64,000 nt of DNA from Rhabdophis nuchalis (lineage: Eukaryota; Chordata; Lepidosauria; Squamata; Natricidae). The notes beneath the pieces were generated by a model. The model did not search any database, was not told the DNA's origin, and was given only the letters and a program-made list of their open reading frames with translations. A program made the position numbers and the translations under genes. The stretch covers positions 173,104,663 to 173,168,662 of the forward strand of contig CM077647.1 of NCBI GenBank assembly GCA_039707465.1. The letters are read 5' to 3'. Positions 1-10,483 of this stretch are shown piece after piece (within the stretch, counting starts at the first letter, position 1; each line of letters starts with the position of its first letter).

Positions 1-195
1 GAGGCCTCATATGGTGGCCTCTTAGGGCCAAAAAGGCACTGGGATAGCAAACTCCCAGGTGGCCCATGGGGGGGGGGAGAAATACTGCTCAAGACTGTTC
101 TCTGAGGTAAAAACAAGGAGGCAGGCAGCTGCTTTAAACTGTTTAATACGAGCTGAACCAAACTGTACCAAAGAACCACCCATCTGACAGCAAAT

Positions 196-557
196 ACAGT
201 TTAATAAAAGAGGGACTAGGGGAGACATGATAGCAGTCTTCCAATATCTCAGGGGTTGCCCCAAAGAAGAGGGAGTCAAGCTATTCTCCAAAGCACCAGA
301 AGGCAGAACAAGAAGCAATGGGTGGAAACTAATCAAGGAGAGAAGCAACTTAAAACTGAGGAGAAATTTCCTAACAGAACAATTAACCAGTGGAACAGCT
401 TGCCTCCAGAAGTTGTGAATGCCCCAGCACTAGAAGTCTTTAAGAAGATGTTGGATAGCCATTTGTCTGAAATGGTATAGGGTTTCCTGCCTAGGCAGTG
501 GGTTGGACTAGGTGACCTCCAAGGTCCCTTCCAACTCTGCTATTGTATTATTGTATT
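196..557 (+). mobile_element. CR1-family LINE 3' end, copy 1
   Basis: This is the decayed end of a CR1-type LINE. It carries the C-terminal pol remnant (SKAPEGRTRSNGWKL, then LPPEVVNAPALEVFKKMLDSHL in shifted frames). It ends in the family 3' end 'cctgcctaggcag...ggtcccttccaactctgc' and a TATTGTATTATTGTATT tail. The same end occurs at 1210-1290 and 26900-26967. The coding frame is broken. Bases 1-195 show no recognisable feature apart from short G-runs. Confidence 0.75.
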
Positions 558-589
558 GCAGTAGGTAAGTAGAGAGGGGAATAGAGAGA

Positions 590-1290
590 GAGGGAGAAAT
601 ACAGTTTAATAAAAGAAGGACTAGGGAAGACAGGATAGCAGCCTTCCAATATCTCAGGGGCTGCCACAAAGAAGAGGGAGTCAAGCTATTCTCCAAAGCA
701 CATGAGGGCAGAACAAGAAGCAATGGGTGGAAACTAATCAAGGAGAGAAGCAACTTAGAACTGAGGAGGAATTTCCTGGCAGTTAGAACAATTAACCAGT
801 GGAACAGAAGTTGCCTCCAGAAGTTGTGAATGCCCCAACACTGCACGTCTTCAAGAAGATGTTGGATAGCCATTTGTCTGAAATGGTTTAGGGAGTGATG
901 GCTAACCTTTTTTGGCTCACAGAGGCGATGTGCACAGGTGTGCCATATCCATAATGCTATGTGCATGACCCCTGCATTTGGCATGCTTTTAACGTCCTCC
1001 CCAGGCTCCAGAGGCTTTATAGGAAGGCTGTTTTCACCCTCCCCCCACCTCCAGTGGGCAAAAAATGGCCTCAAAAGAAGGCCTAAATCAGCTGGTCAGG
1101 GCACACATGCACACTGAAGCTGAGAGGGCAATGCCTCGCATGCCCTAAGAAATGGTTCCGTCTGCCAACTGTGGCACCCATGCCATAGGTTCACCATCGT
1201 GGGTATCGGGCTTCCTGCCTAGGCAGGCAGTTGGACTAGATAACCTCCAAGGTCCCTTCCAACTCTGCTATTGTATTATTGTATTACAGT
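590..1290 (+). mobile_element. CR1-family LINE 3' end, copy 2, split by a hAT element
   Basis: A second copy of the same CR1 3' end. It starts at almost the same internal point as copy 1 (a 'acagtttaataaaag' boundary), which suggests tandem duplication of the segment rather than two insertions. A non-autonomous hAT-like element at 893-1201 interrupts it just before the terminal 'cttcctgcctaggcag' block. Confidence 0.7.
893..1201. mobile_element. Non-autonomous hAT-like transposon (GTGATGG family)
   Basis: The termini are inverted and imperfect: 'agtgatggctaacc' on the left and 'ggttcaccatcgt' on the right. The flanking 8-mers (885-892 ggtttagg, 1202-1209 ggtatcgg) match at 6 of 8 positions, consistent with an old 8-bp hAT target duplication. 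It has no transposase. It sits inside CR1 copy 2. Confidence 0.6.
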
Positions 1291-1557
1291 AGGTAGGTAG
1301 ATAGAGGGATAGATAGAGAGGGAGAAATAAGGTAGGTAGGTAGATAGGGTGATAGATAGAGAGGGAGAAATACGGTATGTAGGTAGGTAGGTAGGTAGGT
1401 AGGTAGGTATGTAGGTAGGTAGGTAGGTAGAGGGAGAAAGGAAGAAATACAGTAGGTAGGTAGGTAGAGGGATAGATAGAGAGGGAGAAATACGATAGGT
1501 AGGTAGGTAGAGGGATAGATAGAGAGGGAGAAATACAGTAGGTAGGTAGGTTGGGGG
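1285..1557. repeat. Compound TAGG/GATA minisatellite
   Basis: Runs of (TAGG)n are separated by a recurring 'gatagagagggagaaatac' linker, giving a higher-order array. The same unit, greatly expanded, forms 23477-24430. Confidence 0.85.
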
Positions 1558-2587
1558 TTATATAGTGGTTGTGTGTATGTGTGCAGGTGTAGATCTACAC
1601 ACAGATTGGTTGGCCATTTCACCAGACTGGGCCACAGCAACACGTGGCCGGGTATAGCTAGTTCTAAATAAATATTCTCTAATTTTGGAAGCGTGACCAT
1701 TGTTATTTCTATAATTGTTCCCTGAAAACCTATGAAGAAAAGGTAACATTTCAGGAGGCTACAATCCTCCGGGTGAAACAGAAAAGTTTTATTTTTTAAA
1801 AAAAGGATGGGATTCATTTCTGGTTTTTTCAGCAGAAAAACTGTCCAGGTAGCTCAAATCTTTGATGAAATGAAGAAAAGAAAAAGGAAAGGAAATGAAT
1901 GTTTTGCCAGGTTTGGTGAACATTGAAAAAAAGCGCTAAAATGGGCATTAGATAAGTGTATTAATCCAGAAGAATTGAGGATAAACTTAAAATTGAAAGC
2001 ATTGAGTGTTTTCTCTTTGGACTATCAGACAAGCAACTCGAATAAAACTCATGAAACTTTGCTTTTATATATGATAATGCAGGGAGGATATTATATCCTT
2101 CAATGGAAAAAACTCAACACCACTCACAGTGGAGCGATAGAAGGAGAAGAGAATGGAATGTGGAGAAAAGGCTAAACTTTGGTTAGAAAATTATTTATAA
2201 ACTTTGCATGAAACAGAAAAACACACAGTCATGATTTGTGATTTTGATGATTAGAAAACAAAATGGATATTAGGAAAACATGAGCTCCTTTAAGTTAATA
2301 TCATAAATGTACTTCTAATTGCTGCAGAAGAAATACCAACATCCTTTTTTCTGTTTCTTTTCATTTTCATTTTGAATTTTAAAGTTTCCTTCCTTCCTTC
2401 CCTCCCTCCCTCCCCTCCTTTTTTACACAAGGCTGTTTATTATTATGCTTTATTCTACAAAATTTTGGTCACTTTTTAAAATTGCAATTATTGTTATTAT
2501 TTTTGTCCTTATTGTATTGCATGTAAAGTCTGTGCAAAGAAACCTTAAAAAGTGAATGCCCTGAGAATCTCTTTTAACCCAAGCAAT
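1558..2587. other. Upstream duplicon flank of VH-1
   Basis: No gene is seen. The block is homologous to 14285-14860 and 24600-25440 (shared phrases such as 'cagtcatgatttgtg' and 'gcagaagaaatac'), so it belongs to the duplicated unit upstream of group A V segments. It contains a short CCTT/CCCT microsatellite at about 2388-2420. Confidence 0.6.
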
Positions 2588-2595
2588 ATGTAAAT
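2588..2595 (+). promoter_or_regulatory. Octamer-like promoter element of VH-1
   Basis: ATGTAAAT lies 121 bp before the leader ATG. It differs from the Ig octamer ATGCAAAT at one base (C to T). The same variant precedes almost every V segment here. Confidence 0.75.
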
Positions 2596-2715
2596 CAGGG
2601 CACTATTTGCCCATTAAAAGAACCACAAGATTTCCTTCTTCAGGCTACACAAAAGTTAAGCCCTTCCCTGAATCCTTTTCTATCAGTTCTCCTCCATTCA
2701 CTAGAGGAAGCAAAG

Positions 2716-3147
2716 ATGGTTCTGTGGCAAAACCTCTTGTTCTTACTTGCTCTCCTCAGAGGTAATATTTTCCTTCCTTATTCAGCTTATTCCCTTTTCA
2801 TTCTTTTATATAGGAGGACTCACTCAACATCCTCTCATTTTAGGAGTCCAATCTCAAGTCCAGTTGGTGGAGTCTGGAGGGGATGTGAGAAGACCTGGGG
2901 AGTCCCTCCGTCTCTTCTGCCAAGCCTCTGGGTTCACCTTCAGCACCTATGGCCTGAGCTGGGTGAGACAGGCTCCAGGGAAAGGCCTGGAATGCGTGGC
3001 CTCCATATATGGCTTTTCATACATTAAATACTCAGACAAAGTCAAGGGACGCTTCACCGTCTCCAGGGACGATGCCAAAAGCCAGCTATATCTGCAAATG
3101 AGCAGCCTCAAACCAGAGGACACGGCAGTCTATTACTGTGCAAGACA
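2716..3147 (+). CDS. IGHV: VH-1: IGHV segment, open, group A leader
   Basis: This encodes an immunoglobulin heavy-chain variable domain, to be joined to D and J segments in B cells. Exon 1 is 2716-2761 and the V exon is 2844-3147, with GT (2762) and AG (2842-2843) splice sites around an 82-bp intron. The predicted signal peptide is [19 protein letters not shown]. The domain has Cys23 (LFCQAS), Trp41 (SWVRQ) and Cys104 (YYCAR), with clan III-like framework 3 ([11 protein letters not shown]). One oddity is GLECVA in framework 2, where Trp47 is replaced by Cys; this could weaken VL pairing or leave a free thiol. The RSS follows directly at 3148. The heavy-chain assignment rests on framework motifs plus the 23-bp RSS. 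It looks functional. Confidence 0.93.
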
Positions 3148-3186
3148 CACAGTGAGAGGAAGTGAATCTGAAGCCCATCAAGAACC
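3148..3186 (+). promoter_or_regulatory. RSS of VH-1, 23-bp spacer
   Basis: Consensus heptamer CACAGTG (3148-3154), 23-bp spacer, nonamer TCAAGAACC (3178-3186). Confidence 0.9.
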
Positions 3187-3564
3187 TTCTCTGCCTCTGA
3201 GCAGCTTTCCAATATAATTCAAACAAGTCTATATTTCTGTTTTATTTATATTCTATTTGAATTGTGTGGCTGCCTTCTTTTTTTGTTTTGTTTTGAAATT
3301 CCATCCTTTCTGGCTCTTTGATCAGTTTAACAACTTCCACACTGCAAAACTAGATTTTTATTTAACGCAAGCTAACCCTGCCCACTTTTCCAATAATTAA
3401 AAAAGGTTTATTTTATCATCTACCATGACAGCCCCCTAATCTATTTCTTTTTCTTTGTGTGTTTGTCTATAGGGTATGTGAAAAAAATATTATGTGAATA
3501 GAAAAATCTCTTTTATCCAAATATATTTGTAAATTAAGGAGCAATAGACAGGCTTCTCAAATGA

Positions 3565-3566
<2 letters not shown>
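3187..3566. other. 3' flank of VH-1
   Basis: No gene is seen. The block is shared with the 3' flanks of VH-7 (28832-29195) and VH-8 (34630-34990), including 'ggagcaatagacaa' just before an (ATCT)n array. It is part of the duplicated V unit. Confidence 0.65.
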
Positions 3567-3644
<78 letters not shown>

Positions 3645-3645
3645 C
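3567..3645. repeat. (ATCT)n microsatellite
   Basis: About 79 bp of near-perfect ATCT. It occupies the same place downstream of a V segment as the arrays at 6822, 29256 and 35248. Confidence 0.95.
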
Positions 3646-3699
3646 TCTCTATCATCCATCTATCCGCCAACCCATTAATCCACCCATCCATTAATCCAT

Positions 3700-3880
3700 T
3701 ACATTTTTTAAAAAAAGAACCACCCCCTCTTGTCTTCAATATAAAGATAAAGTAAAAGGTTTGCAGTGTCCAGTCATTTCCAACACTAGGAGTGGTGCTC
3801 AAGTCCATTTCTTTGCCAAATGAGCCAGCATTGTCCAAAGAAATTTCAAGGTCAAGTGGACAGCATGGAGGGGATGTGGA
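3700..3880. repeat. Duplicated post-microsatellite block
   Basis: A conserved segment ('gagccagcattgtcc', 'gaaatttcaaggtcaagtgg') also found at about 6965-7150, 29400-29590 and 35430-35600. It is part of the V duplicon; no gene is seen. Confidence 0.6.
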
Positions 3881-4055
3881 TGAAGTATTGCCGGCTAACT
3901 CTGCTCACACTGCCAGGAGTTCGATTCCCGAGATCCTGACCAGAAATCAAGGTTGACTCAGCCTTACCTCCTTCCGAGGTGGATAAAATAAGGACCCATA
4001 TTTATGGGGGCCAAAGGCTGACTCCAAGAACTGCTTAGAGAGTGTTGTAAAGCCC
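3881..4055 (+). mobile_element. tRNA-derived SINE-like repeat
   Basis: It contains a B-box-like 'gagttcgattccc' and a tRNA-unrelated body ending 'gtgttgtaaagccc'. Related copies at 7280-7440 and 16303-16475 hold the same position in the V duplicon. The family is not identified further. Confidence 0.55.
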
Positions 4056-4190
4056 TGTTTTCTTTACTCTAATTTAAAGGTTGCTTTCACTTTTCTTAAA
4101 ACGGTAATGTTTTAAAGTTAAATCAACACTGGAGGGAGTAGGGAAGACAACTGGGCAAATGCACCAGTGAGTTCTTTTATCTCAACCAAT

Positions 4191-4198
4191 ATGTAAAT
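4191..4198 (+). promoter_or_regulatory. Octamer-like promoter element of VH-2
   Basis: ATGTAAAT preceded by 'ctcaaccaat', 130 bp before the VH-2 leader ATG. Confidence 0.75.
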
Positions 4199-4328
4199 CA
4201 ATTCACAATTTCCCCCTTAAAAGAGCCACTCGTTTTACCTTGTCAGGCTACACCCACCAAAACAAAGTTTGTGCACTTTCCCGAATCCTTTCTGATCAAC
4301 TCCCCACCATTCATTGCACAGAGCAAAA

Positions 4329-4763
4329 ATGCTTCTGTGGCTAAACTTGCTGTCCTTACTGGCAGTCCTCCATGGTAATTGTTTCCTCCCTATTCAGCTT
4401 CTTTCCATTTTATTTCTTGTACACAGGAGAGATTATTGATACACTTTTCTTTTTAGGTGCCAAGTCTCAAGTCCAGTTGGTGGAGTCTGGAGGGGATGTG
4501 AGAAGACCTGGGGAGTCCCTCCGTCTCTCCTGCCAAGCCTCTGGATTCACCTTCAGCAGCTACTATATGGAATGGGTGAGACAGGCCCCAGGGAAAGGAC
4601 TGGAATGGGTTTCAGAGATACATCCAAGTTCATCTAGCATTTCTTACTCAGACAAAGTCAAAGGACGCTTCACCATCTCCAGGGACAATGCCAAAAGCCA
4701 GCTGTATCTGCAAATGAACAATTTGAAAGCTGACGACACAGCCGTCTATTACTGTGCAAGGCA
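4329..4763 (+). CDS. IGHV: VH-2: IGHV segment, open, group B leader
   Basis: This encodes an Ig heavy-chain V domain. Exon 1 is 4329-4374 ([16 protein letters not shown]), the intron is 82 bp, and the V exon is 4457-4763. The mature region starts [14 protein letters not shown]. It keeps Cys23, Trp41 (MEWVRQ), the GLEWVS framework 2 end and the YYCAR end, with CDR1 SSYYME and CDR2 [10 protein letters not shown]. No lesion was seen. Its RSS is the most canonical in the window, so it is the strongest candidate for an active segment. Leader and upstream flank place it with VH-5, VH-8 and VH-9. Confidence 0.95.
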
Positions 4764-4802
4764 CACAGTGAGAGGAAGTGAATCTAAAGCTAAACAAAAA
4801 CC
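4764..4802 (+). promoter_or_regulatory. RSS of VH-2, fully consensus
   Basis: CACAGTG (4764-4770), 23-bp spacer, ACAAAAACC (4794-4802). Both elements match the textbook consensus exactly. Confidence 0.95.
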
Positions 4803-5201
4803 TTCAGAACAGCTCTTCAACTTCATTCAGCCCCAAATCCTGGACTGGTTAATTAGATTCTCCACCATATAGTGAGATTTTTAAGATTCTTTCGTCTTGG
4901 GTACCCAATGAGACAGTGTGGTGGAAGACCACGAAACTTTTTTGGTTGTTTATGGACTTTGCATGAAACAGAAATACATACAGTCGTGATTTATCATTCT
5001 CACAATTAAGAGATAAGAGAAAAACATGAGGTTTTTTTTTCTAATTTGAATTAATATTATAAATGTACACATATTGGCTACTGCAAAAATACCTGATTGC
5101 TTGATTTCTGTTTCTTTTCCATCTCATTCTGAACCTTAAACTTCCCTTCCTTCCTTCCTTCCTTCCTTCCTTCCTTCCTTCCTTCCTTCCTTCCTTCCTT
5201 C

Positions 5202-5232
<31 letters not shown>

Positions 5233-5693
5233 TCACATAGTGGTTTATTATTCTGTTATATTCTACACAATGTTGATGACTTTTTCAAATTGCAATTTTT
5301 ATTGTTATTACTTTGGTCACCATTATTAATCATTATTTATGACTGTCAATCTTGGCAAATCACTTCTGGAGAAGTAACAACTGATAATAAAAAAAACACC
5401 ACACAAAATAGAATCTAAAACAAAAAAATGATCTTGGTTTACATTCAATACTTTTGGGGACTCTTCAAAATGTCATATTAAAAGGGAAAATGCATCAACT
5501 CTTTCCTGAAAAGAGATGTACTGCTTTTTTCATGTTTTTTAACATGCCTCCCTCAAATATTCTTATTGGTTCTTCATCATTTATTCCCTTGAATCACTTT
5601 TGTGATTCAAACCAACTCTAACTTAAAGGTTTCTTTCACTTTTCTTAAAACTGAAAACTTATAAAATTAAATCAATACTGTGGGGAGTATCTC
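4803..5693. other. 3' flank of VH-2 and upstream flank of a missing V
   Basis: No gene is seen. It holds a CCTT/TTTC microsatellite (5142-5234). At 5620-5690 it carries the group B upstream block ('ctttcacttttcttaaaact') that normally leads to a V promoter; here it runs straight into a V 3' flank. Confidence 0.6.
5142..5234. repeat. (CCTT)n(CTTT)n microsatellite
   Basis: A run of TTCC units changing to TTTC units, about 93 bp. Confidence 0.95.
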
Positions 5694-5724
5694 AAGTATC
5701 ATCTATCTATCTATCTATCTATCT

Positions 5725-6821
5725 GGGTGAGATCATCCGTGGTTTTGGGGTAGAGTACCATCTTTACGCTGATGATACCCAGCTGTATATATCTACCCCA
5801 AACCACCCCAACGATGCCGTAGCGGTGATGTGCCAGTGCCTGGAAGCCGTACGGATCTGGATGGGAAGAAACGGACTCAGGCTCAACCCGACCAAGACCG
5901 AGTGGCTGTGGTTTCCGGCTGCCCGATTCAACCAGTTGACTCCATCGCTGGCCATTGGGGGCGAACATCTTGCCCCAGTGGATGGGGTGCGCAACTTGGG
6001 TGTCCTCCTGGATGCCCGGCTGTCCATGGAAGATCAAGTGACAGCCGTGGCCAGGAGGGCGTTTTACCAGGTTCGCCTGGTTCGCCAGTTGCGCCCCCTA
6101 TTGGATCGGGACGCCCTTCGCACAGTCACCCATGCTCTCGTGACATCCCGACTGGACTATTGTAACTCTCTCTACATGGGGCTCCCCTTGAGGTGCACCC
6201 GAAGACTTCAGCTGGTCCAGAATGCAGCCGCGCGAGCAATAATGGGTACCGCAAGGTATACCCATGTAACACCGCTCTTGCGCGAGCTGCACTGGCTACC
6301 TGTCGTCTTTCGGGTGCGCTTCAAGGTGTTAGTTCTCATCTTTAAAGCGCTCCATGGCTCGGGATCTAGCTATCTGCGGGATCGGATTCTGCCCCATACA
6401 TCCTCCCGGCCGATTCGCTCCCACAGAGAGGGACTGCTCCGGGTGCCGTCCACTAGACTTTGTCAGTGGGCGACGCCCAGGGGAAGGGCCTTCTCTGTGG
6501 CGGGCCCAGCCCTTTGGAACGACCTTCCCCCCAACATTAGAACAACTATGGACCTCCGCTCCTTCCGTCTGAAATTAAAAACCCACTTTTTCTGCTTGGC
6601 CGGCCTAGGTTAGTCTCTACCCAGGGATTAGGGATTGTTAATTTTAAATGGGAATTTTAGTGCAGGGATAGTCAAATTTAATTTGTTTTTATTGTATTAT
6701 TGTATTCATGTATATATTTTATGCTGTTTTATTCCTCCCTGTACACCGCTCCGAGTCCCCTAGGGGAGAGGACGCGGTTATACAAATAAATATTCGATAT
6801 TCGATATTCGAAAATATTCGA
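5725..6821 (+). mobile_element. CR1/L3-type LINE, 5'-truncated, open RT C-terminal region
   Basis: A non-LTR retrotransposon fragment, inserted in an (ATCT)n array. The frame is open from 5726 to 6613 (about 295 residues). It starts inside the reverse transcriptase with the catalytic YADD motif (5765-5776). It continues through the thumb and C-terminal region typical of CR1/L3 clade ORF2 (GVLLDARLSMEDQV, SRLDYCNSLYMGLP, NAAARAIMGT, LHWLPVVFRV, GPALWNDLPP). After the stop comes the family 3' UTR ('tgtacaccgctccgagtcccctagggg') and a microsatellite tail. An open RT C-terminus points to fairly recent insertion. Related copies lie at 27428, 30672, 32870, 40320, 42227, 48650, 49590, 53525 and 63196. 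Confidence 0.88.

Positions 6822-6897
<76 letters not shown>
6822..6897. repeat. (ATCT)n microsatellite
   Basis: About 76 bp. With 5700-5724 it represents a single array into which the CR1 element inserted, or the CR1 tail merged with it. Confidence 0.9.
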
Positions 6898-6959
6898 ATC
6901 GTTATCATCAATCAATCTGCCAACCCACTCATCCATCCTTCCATCCTTTTGTCCATCTT

Positions 6960-7460
6960 TTTTTTTTTAAAAGAGCCACCTCCTCTTGTCTGTAATGTAA
7001 ACATAAAGTAAAAGGTTTTCATTGTCCAGTCATGTCCAACTCTTGGAGTCGTGCTCAAGTTCCTTTCATTCACAAAAGAGCCAGCATTGTCCGAAGAAAT
7101 TTCAACGTCAAGTGGTCAGTATGATTATATGCTGAAGCACATAGAACACTGTTATCATCCAACCGAAGCTGTACCTATTTATCTACTCACATTTTTCATG
7201 CTTTTGAACGGTTATTTAATTTTATTTAATTGTACTTAATTAAATTAATTGTAATTTAATATTATAAATGTAGTTATATTGCTCAACACTGCTCACACTG
7301 TCAGGAGTTCGATTCCTGAGATCATGACTGACTGAAGGTTGACTCAGCCTTCCATTTCTTCCGAGGTAGATAAAATAAGTACCCAGATTGTTGAGAGCAA
7401 AATGCTGACTCTAAGAATTGCTTAGAGAGTGTTGTAAAGCCATTGTTCTTACTCTAACTT
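6960..7460. other. V duplicon flank with SINE copy
   Basis: Homologous to 3700-4070. It includes a second copy of the tRNA-like SINE (about 7280-7440, 'gagttcgattcctgag'). No V segment precedes it. Confidence 0.55.
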
Positions 7461-7510
7461 AAAGGTTGCTTTCATTCTTCTTAAAACTGAAAAGTTTACA
7501 AGGACAGGTA

Positions 7511-7722
7511 AACTGCACCTACATCTCCAAAGTCTTGCAACGCACCGTAGTGACCGAAAAATGAACTGCACCTACATCTCCAATGTCTTGAAACATATCC
7601 TAGTGTCTGACAAGTGAACTGCACCCACATCTACAAAGTTTTTCAACGCACCCTAGTGGCCAATAAGCGAACTGTGCCTGCATTTACAAAGTTTTTTAAC
7701 GCACCCTAGTGGCCAAAAGAGT
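7511..7722 (+). repeat. Four-copy 53-bp tandem repeat
   Basis: Units beginning 'aactg(c/t)(a/g)cc' start at 7511, 7564, 7617 and 7670, an exact 53-bp period. Each ends in 'gcaccctagtgrcc...'. It lies just upstream of the BEL/Pao gag-like frame, so it may be part of that element's LTR or leader. Confidence 0.8.
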
Positions 7723-7805
7723 AAATTGAACTGAAATAATTCATAACACATTCAAGAAATTCTCTGTGCTAATCCTAGTCATAGAATCATAGAATCTTTC
7801 TAGCC

Positions 7806-8852
7806 ATGGCGGAAGGGTCAGACATGCCAATTCCCATGCCTGAACCCGCCACAGACTCAGAATTGGTCATCCAAAACTCAGAATTGGATGTCCAACTATC
7901 AGAAAATGCAGAAGGACCGCAGATAGCTTATGACCTAAGACAGCATAGAAAGCCTATGCAGATTAAGCGGTCTAACCTCCTGGAGGAATGGGATAGGTTT
8001 TATCAAAAGCATGAGAATTGCTGGAAGAGGTTACTGCATCTCCGTGACAAACCCAAAGATGATCTATCCCCCAAGCACCTCCGCTCCTTTGATGAGGACA
8101 TGGACGAAATCTACGTGCAGTGGACACTATATAGAGACATCCAGTCACAAGTAAATGATAATGAAGAACTTCAAAAGGAGATGCTGCACCTTCAGAAGCT
8201 GAACAAAGAATGTAACAAGAAATTTCAAAGCAGCAAAGACTTTATCCAAAGCAATCTGAAGAGGGAGACTACACCAGACAAGAAGGCCGACTCCAAAGTG
8301 TCTCATTGTCCATATGCAAAATTTCAGCAGTCACACGCAGCCTCCTCCCACGTCTCCAAAAAGGCCTCATCCTTCCGACCAAAATCAACTCGATCTCGAG
8401 CGGGTAGCAGCATCTCGCAGCAATCTTCCCCTTACAGCCAAAGGTCATGGGCATCTATAGTTGCAGAAGCACAGTTTGAAGTTGAGATGGTCAAGGTAGC
8501 TCTAGAGACAGCAAGGGAAGAGCAGCTGCTGAAGGAAAAGATGGCAACCATGGAAGCAGAGAAGACAGCCACAGAAGCCAAAGCTCAGGCAGAGAGGGCA
8601 ACTTCAGAAGCAGAGAGAGTGGATGCTAATGCCAAAGTCCAGGCTCAACTGGAATATCTTCAACGCAAGCGCGAAGCGAAAGAAAGACTAATATGGGCCA
8701 AAGCACTAAAGGCCGAGGCTGACAGAGCCTCCCTCAACTTCAGTCCTAGGAAGCTGGAAAAGGATAACCCATATGAGCGTGTTAAGGTCTATGTGGATGA
8801 CCTGAACACACTACAACAGGAACAAGGAGGAGAATCTCAACTGCCAGAATGA
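7806..8852 (+). pseudogene. BEL/Pao retrotransposon gag-like ORF
   Basis: A 348-residue open frame. The middle is a Gag-like coiled-coil region (about residues 60-160, EEWDRFYQKHENCWKRLL...LQKLNKECNKKF). A Ser-rich linker follows (about 185-215). The C-terminal half is a long Ala/Glu/Lys coiled coil (AREEQLLKEKMATMEAEKTA) of the kind seen at the N-terminus of vertebrate Pao/BEL polyproteins. It would form the capsid-like particle of an LTR retrotransposon. The assignment comes mainly from the RT remnant on the same strand at 9936-10480. The frame ends early, so the copy is dead as a polyprotein. It is not a host gene: no splice-site structure or recognised domain supports that. Confidence 0.65.
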
Positions 8853-8864
8853 CAAACTAGTCAG

Positions 8865-10480
8865 ATGGCAGACATCATACGGTCTGGATCACAAGACTCC
8901 TTTCTTGGAATTAGAAAACTTACTCAGACAAACCAAGAAACACAAAGTGATCAGGGTAGTCCATCAGCAACAGTGAAGGATCTTCAGCAGGCAGGCGCAC
9001 AAGTAGCCATGATTCACAGCCTCAATGTGGAGCTGAAGGAACCCTTGCCAAACCTTCAAAGCAACTCGAGCCCAGACGTACGGCCCAAAGAACATAGTCA
9101 GACCTGCATCCAGACTCTGAGTCATCACCATGGACAACTCCTAACCCTCATCCAGCCAAGGATCCTCAGCGTGATACTAAAGTGCAACCAGAAGCGGCTG
9201 CAATTTTCAACTGCACATCAGTATGTGGTGACTCACCAGCACCTCACTCATACCAACCAATCTCCTTAGTGAAAGTCTATCCTGATGGGAGCCTAGAAGA
9301 AGCCAGGTAGATGTGCACAGCTACAGCATATCAGCCAGTTCAGCAGTCGACAGCTTCATCAACATCCAAAGTGAACACTTCATGACATCAACGCGCACTG
9401 GGTCCCAGCACACAATGGGGAGGAAAGTTGATAGACTACATAATTTTTTTGGATGGGAATGCACAGTTCCCATTGCCATCATTGCTAGAATTGGATGACC
9501 CACCAGATGACCACAGTCAGATATTGACACCAGAGTTAGCAAGCACCACACCTCACCTGAAGCACATGACTAATCACTTTCCTCCTCTAGATCCCAAAAC
9601 CGAAATCCTGTTCTTGCCGAGAGCAGACACCTGCGACACTCTCACTACGCACGAAGTGGTCAAAGATCCAAGGGGCTCCCTATTTGTCCTCAAGACAGAA
9701 TTTGGGAGGGGCATCTTTGGGGTGGTATGTGTCGATTGGCCGCAGGTACCAACCCAGGCAAATGTCTTCACAACCTCCACTCTCAGTAATGGGACAACAT
9801 CAAACTCGAGACCGTGTCAAGAAAAACATCACGACTTCAACAGTCGAACCAGTTTTAGGAGCAACAGTGTTCCAGACCAGCAAAGAAGACAATGACTTGT
9901 CCTAATCGATAGAGGACAAAGAGTTTCCGAGGCTCATGGACAAGGAACTTCAACAGGAGGCTACCAAGAATTGGATGGCTCCACTACCCTTTCGCATACC
10001 CAGGCAACCGTTTCCAAACAACCATGAGCAACCTCTCTCTCGCCCCTTCAATCTGAGACAAATCATAAGTAAGAAACCCCAGTTAGTCTGTGATGCCATC
10101 GCACAATTCCAAGGCCTCCCTCTGAACAAAGTGCTTCTCACAGGTCTTGACCTCACCAACAGTCTGCTCAGCATGCTCATTCGCTTCAGAAAGGAAGCCA
10201 TAGCCATCATGGCCAACAACCAGCAGATGTTCTACTTATTCCTTGTCAGAGAAGAACATCAAAGCCACATATGTTTCATGTGGTCCATTGACAAACAGCA
10301 CAACCAAGAGAACCAAGAATGGCAAATATGGTGTGCCACCCTGAGTTGTCTCCAGAGTGTTCCTGTGCAGTGCAATTACGTTCCCATCTTGCCTATCGCG
10401 TCAACAAAACCAATAGAAGCCATGGGATACATCAGTGTCTGCGGCAGGGAGAACAACGTTCACATCGGTTTCATCATTAT
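8865..10480 (+). pseudogene. BEL/Pao pol remnant with inactivated RT
   Basis: Decayed continuation of the element starting near 7.5 kb. 8865-9900 holds short broken frames with no domain I can name. From 9936 the frame gives NWMAPLPFRIPRQPFPNNHEQ, a typical Pao/BEL segment before the RT. It is followed by an apparent internal deletion and then RT motif A surroundings (LNKVLLTGLDLTNSLLSMLI, AIMANNQQMFYLFLV). The expected catalytic Asp before QMFY is replaced by Asn (ANNQ). The RT ends around 10480. No RNase H, integrase or 3' LTR was found, so the copy is truncated on the 3' side. Confidence 0.7.
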
Positions 10481-10483
10481 TAT

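Noticed and set aside
7776..7800. 'catagaatcatagaatc', resembling the octamer tail of avian CR1.
   Set aside because: Two units only, with no CR1 3' UTR attached.
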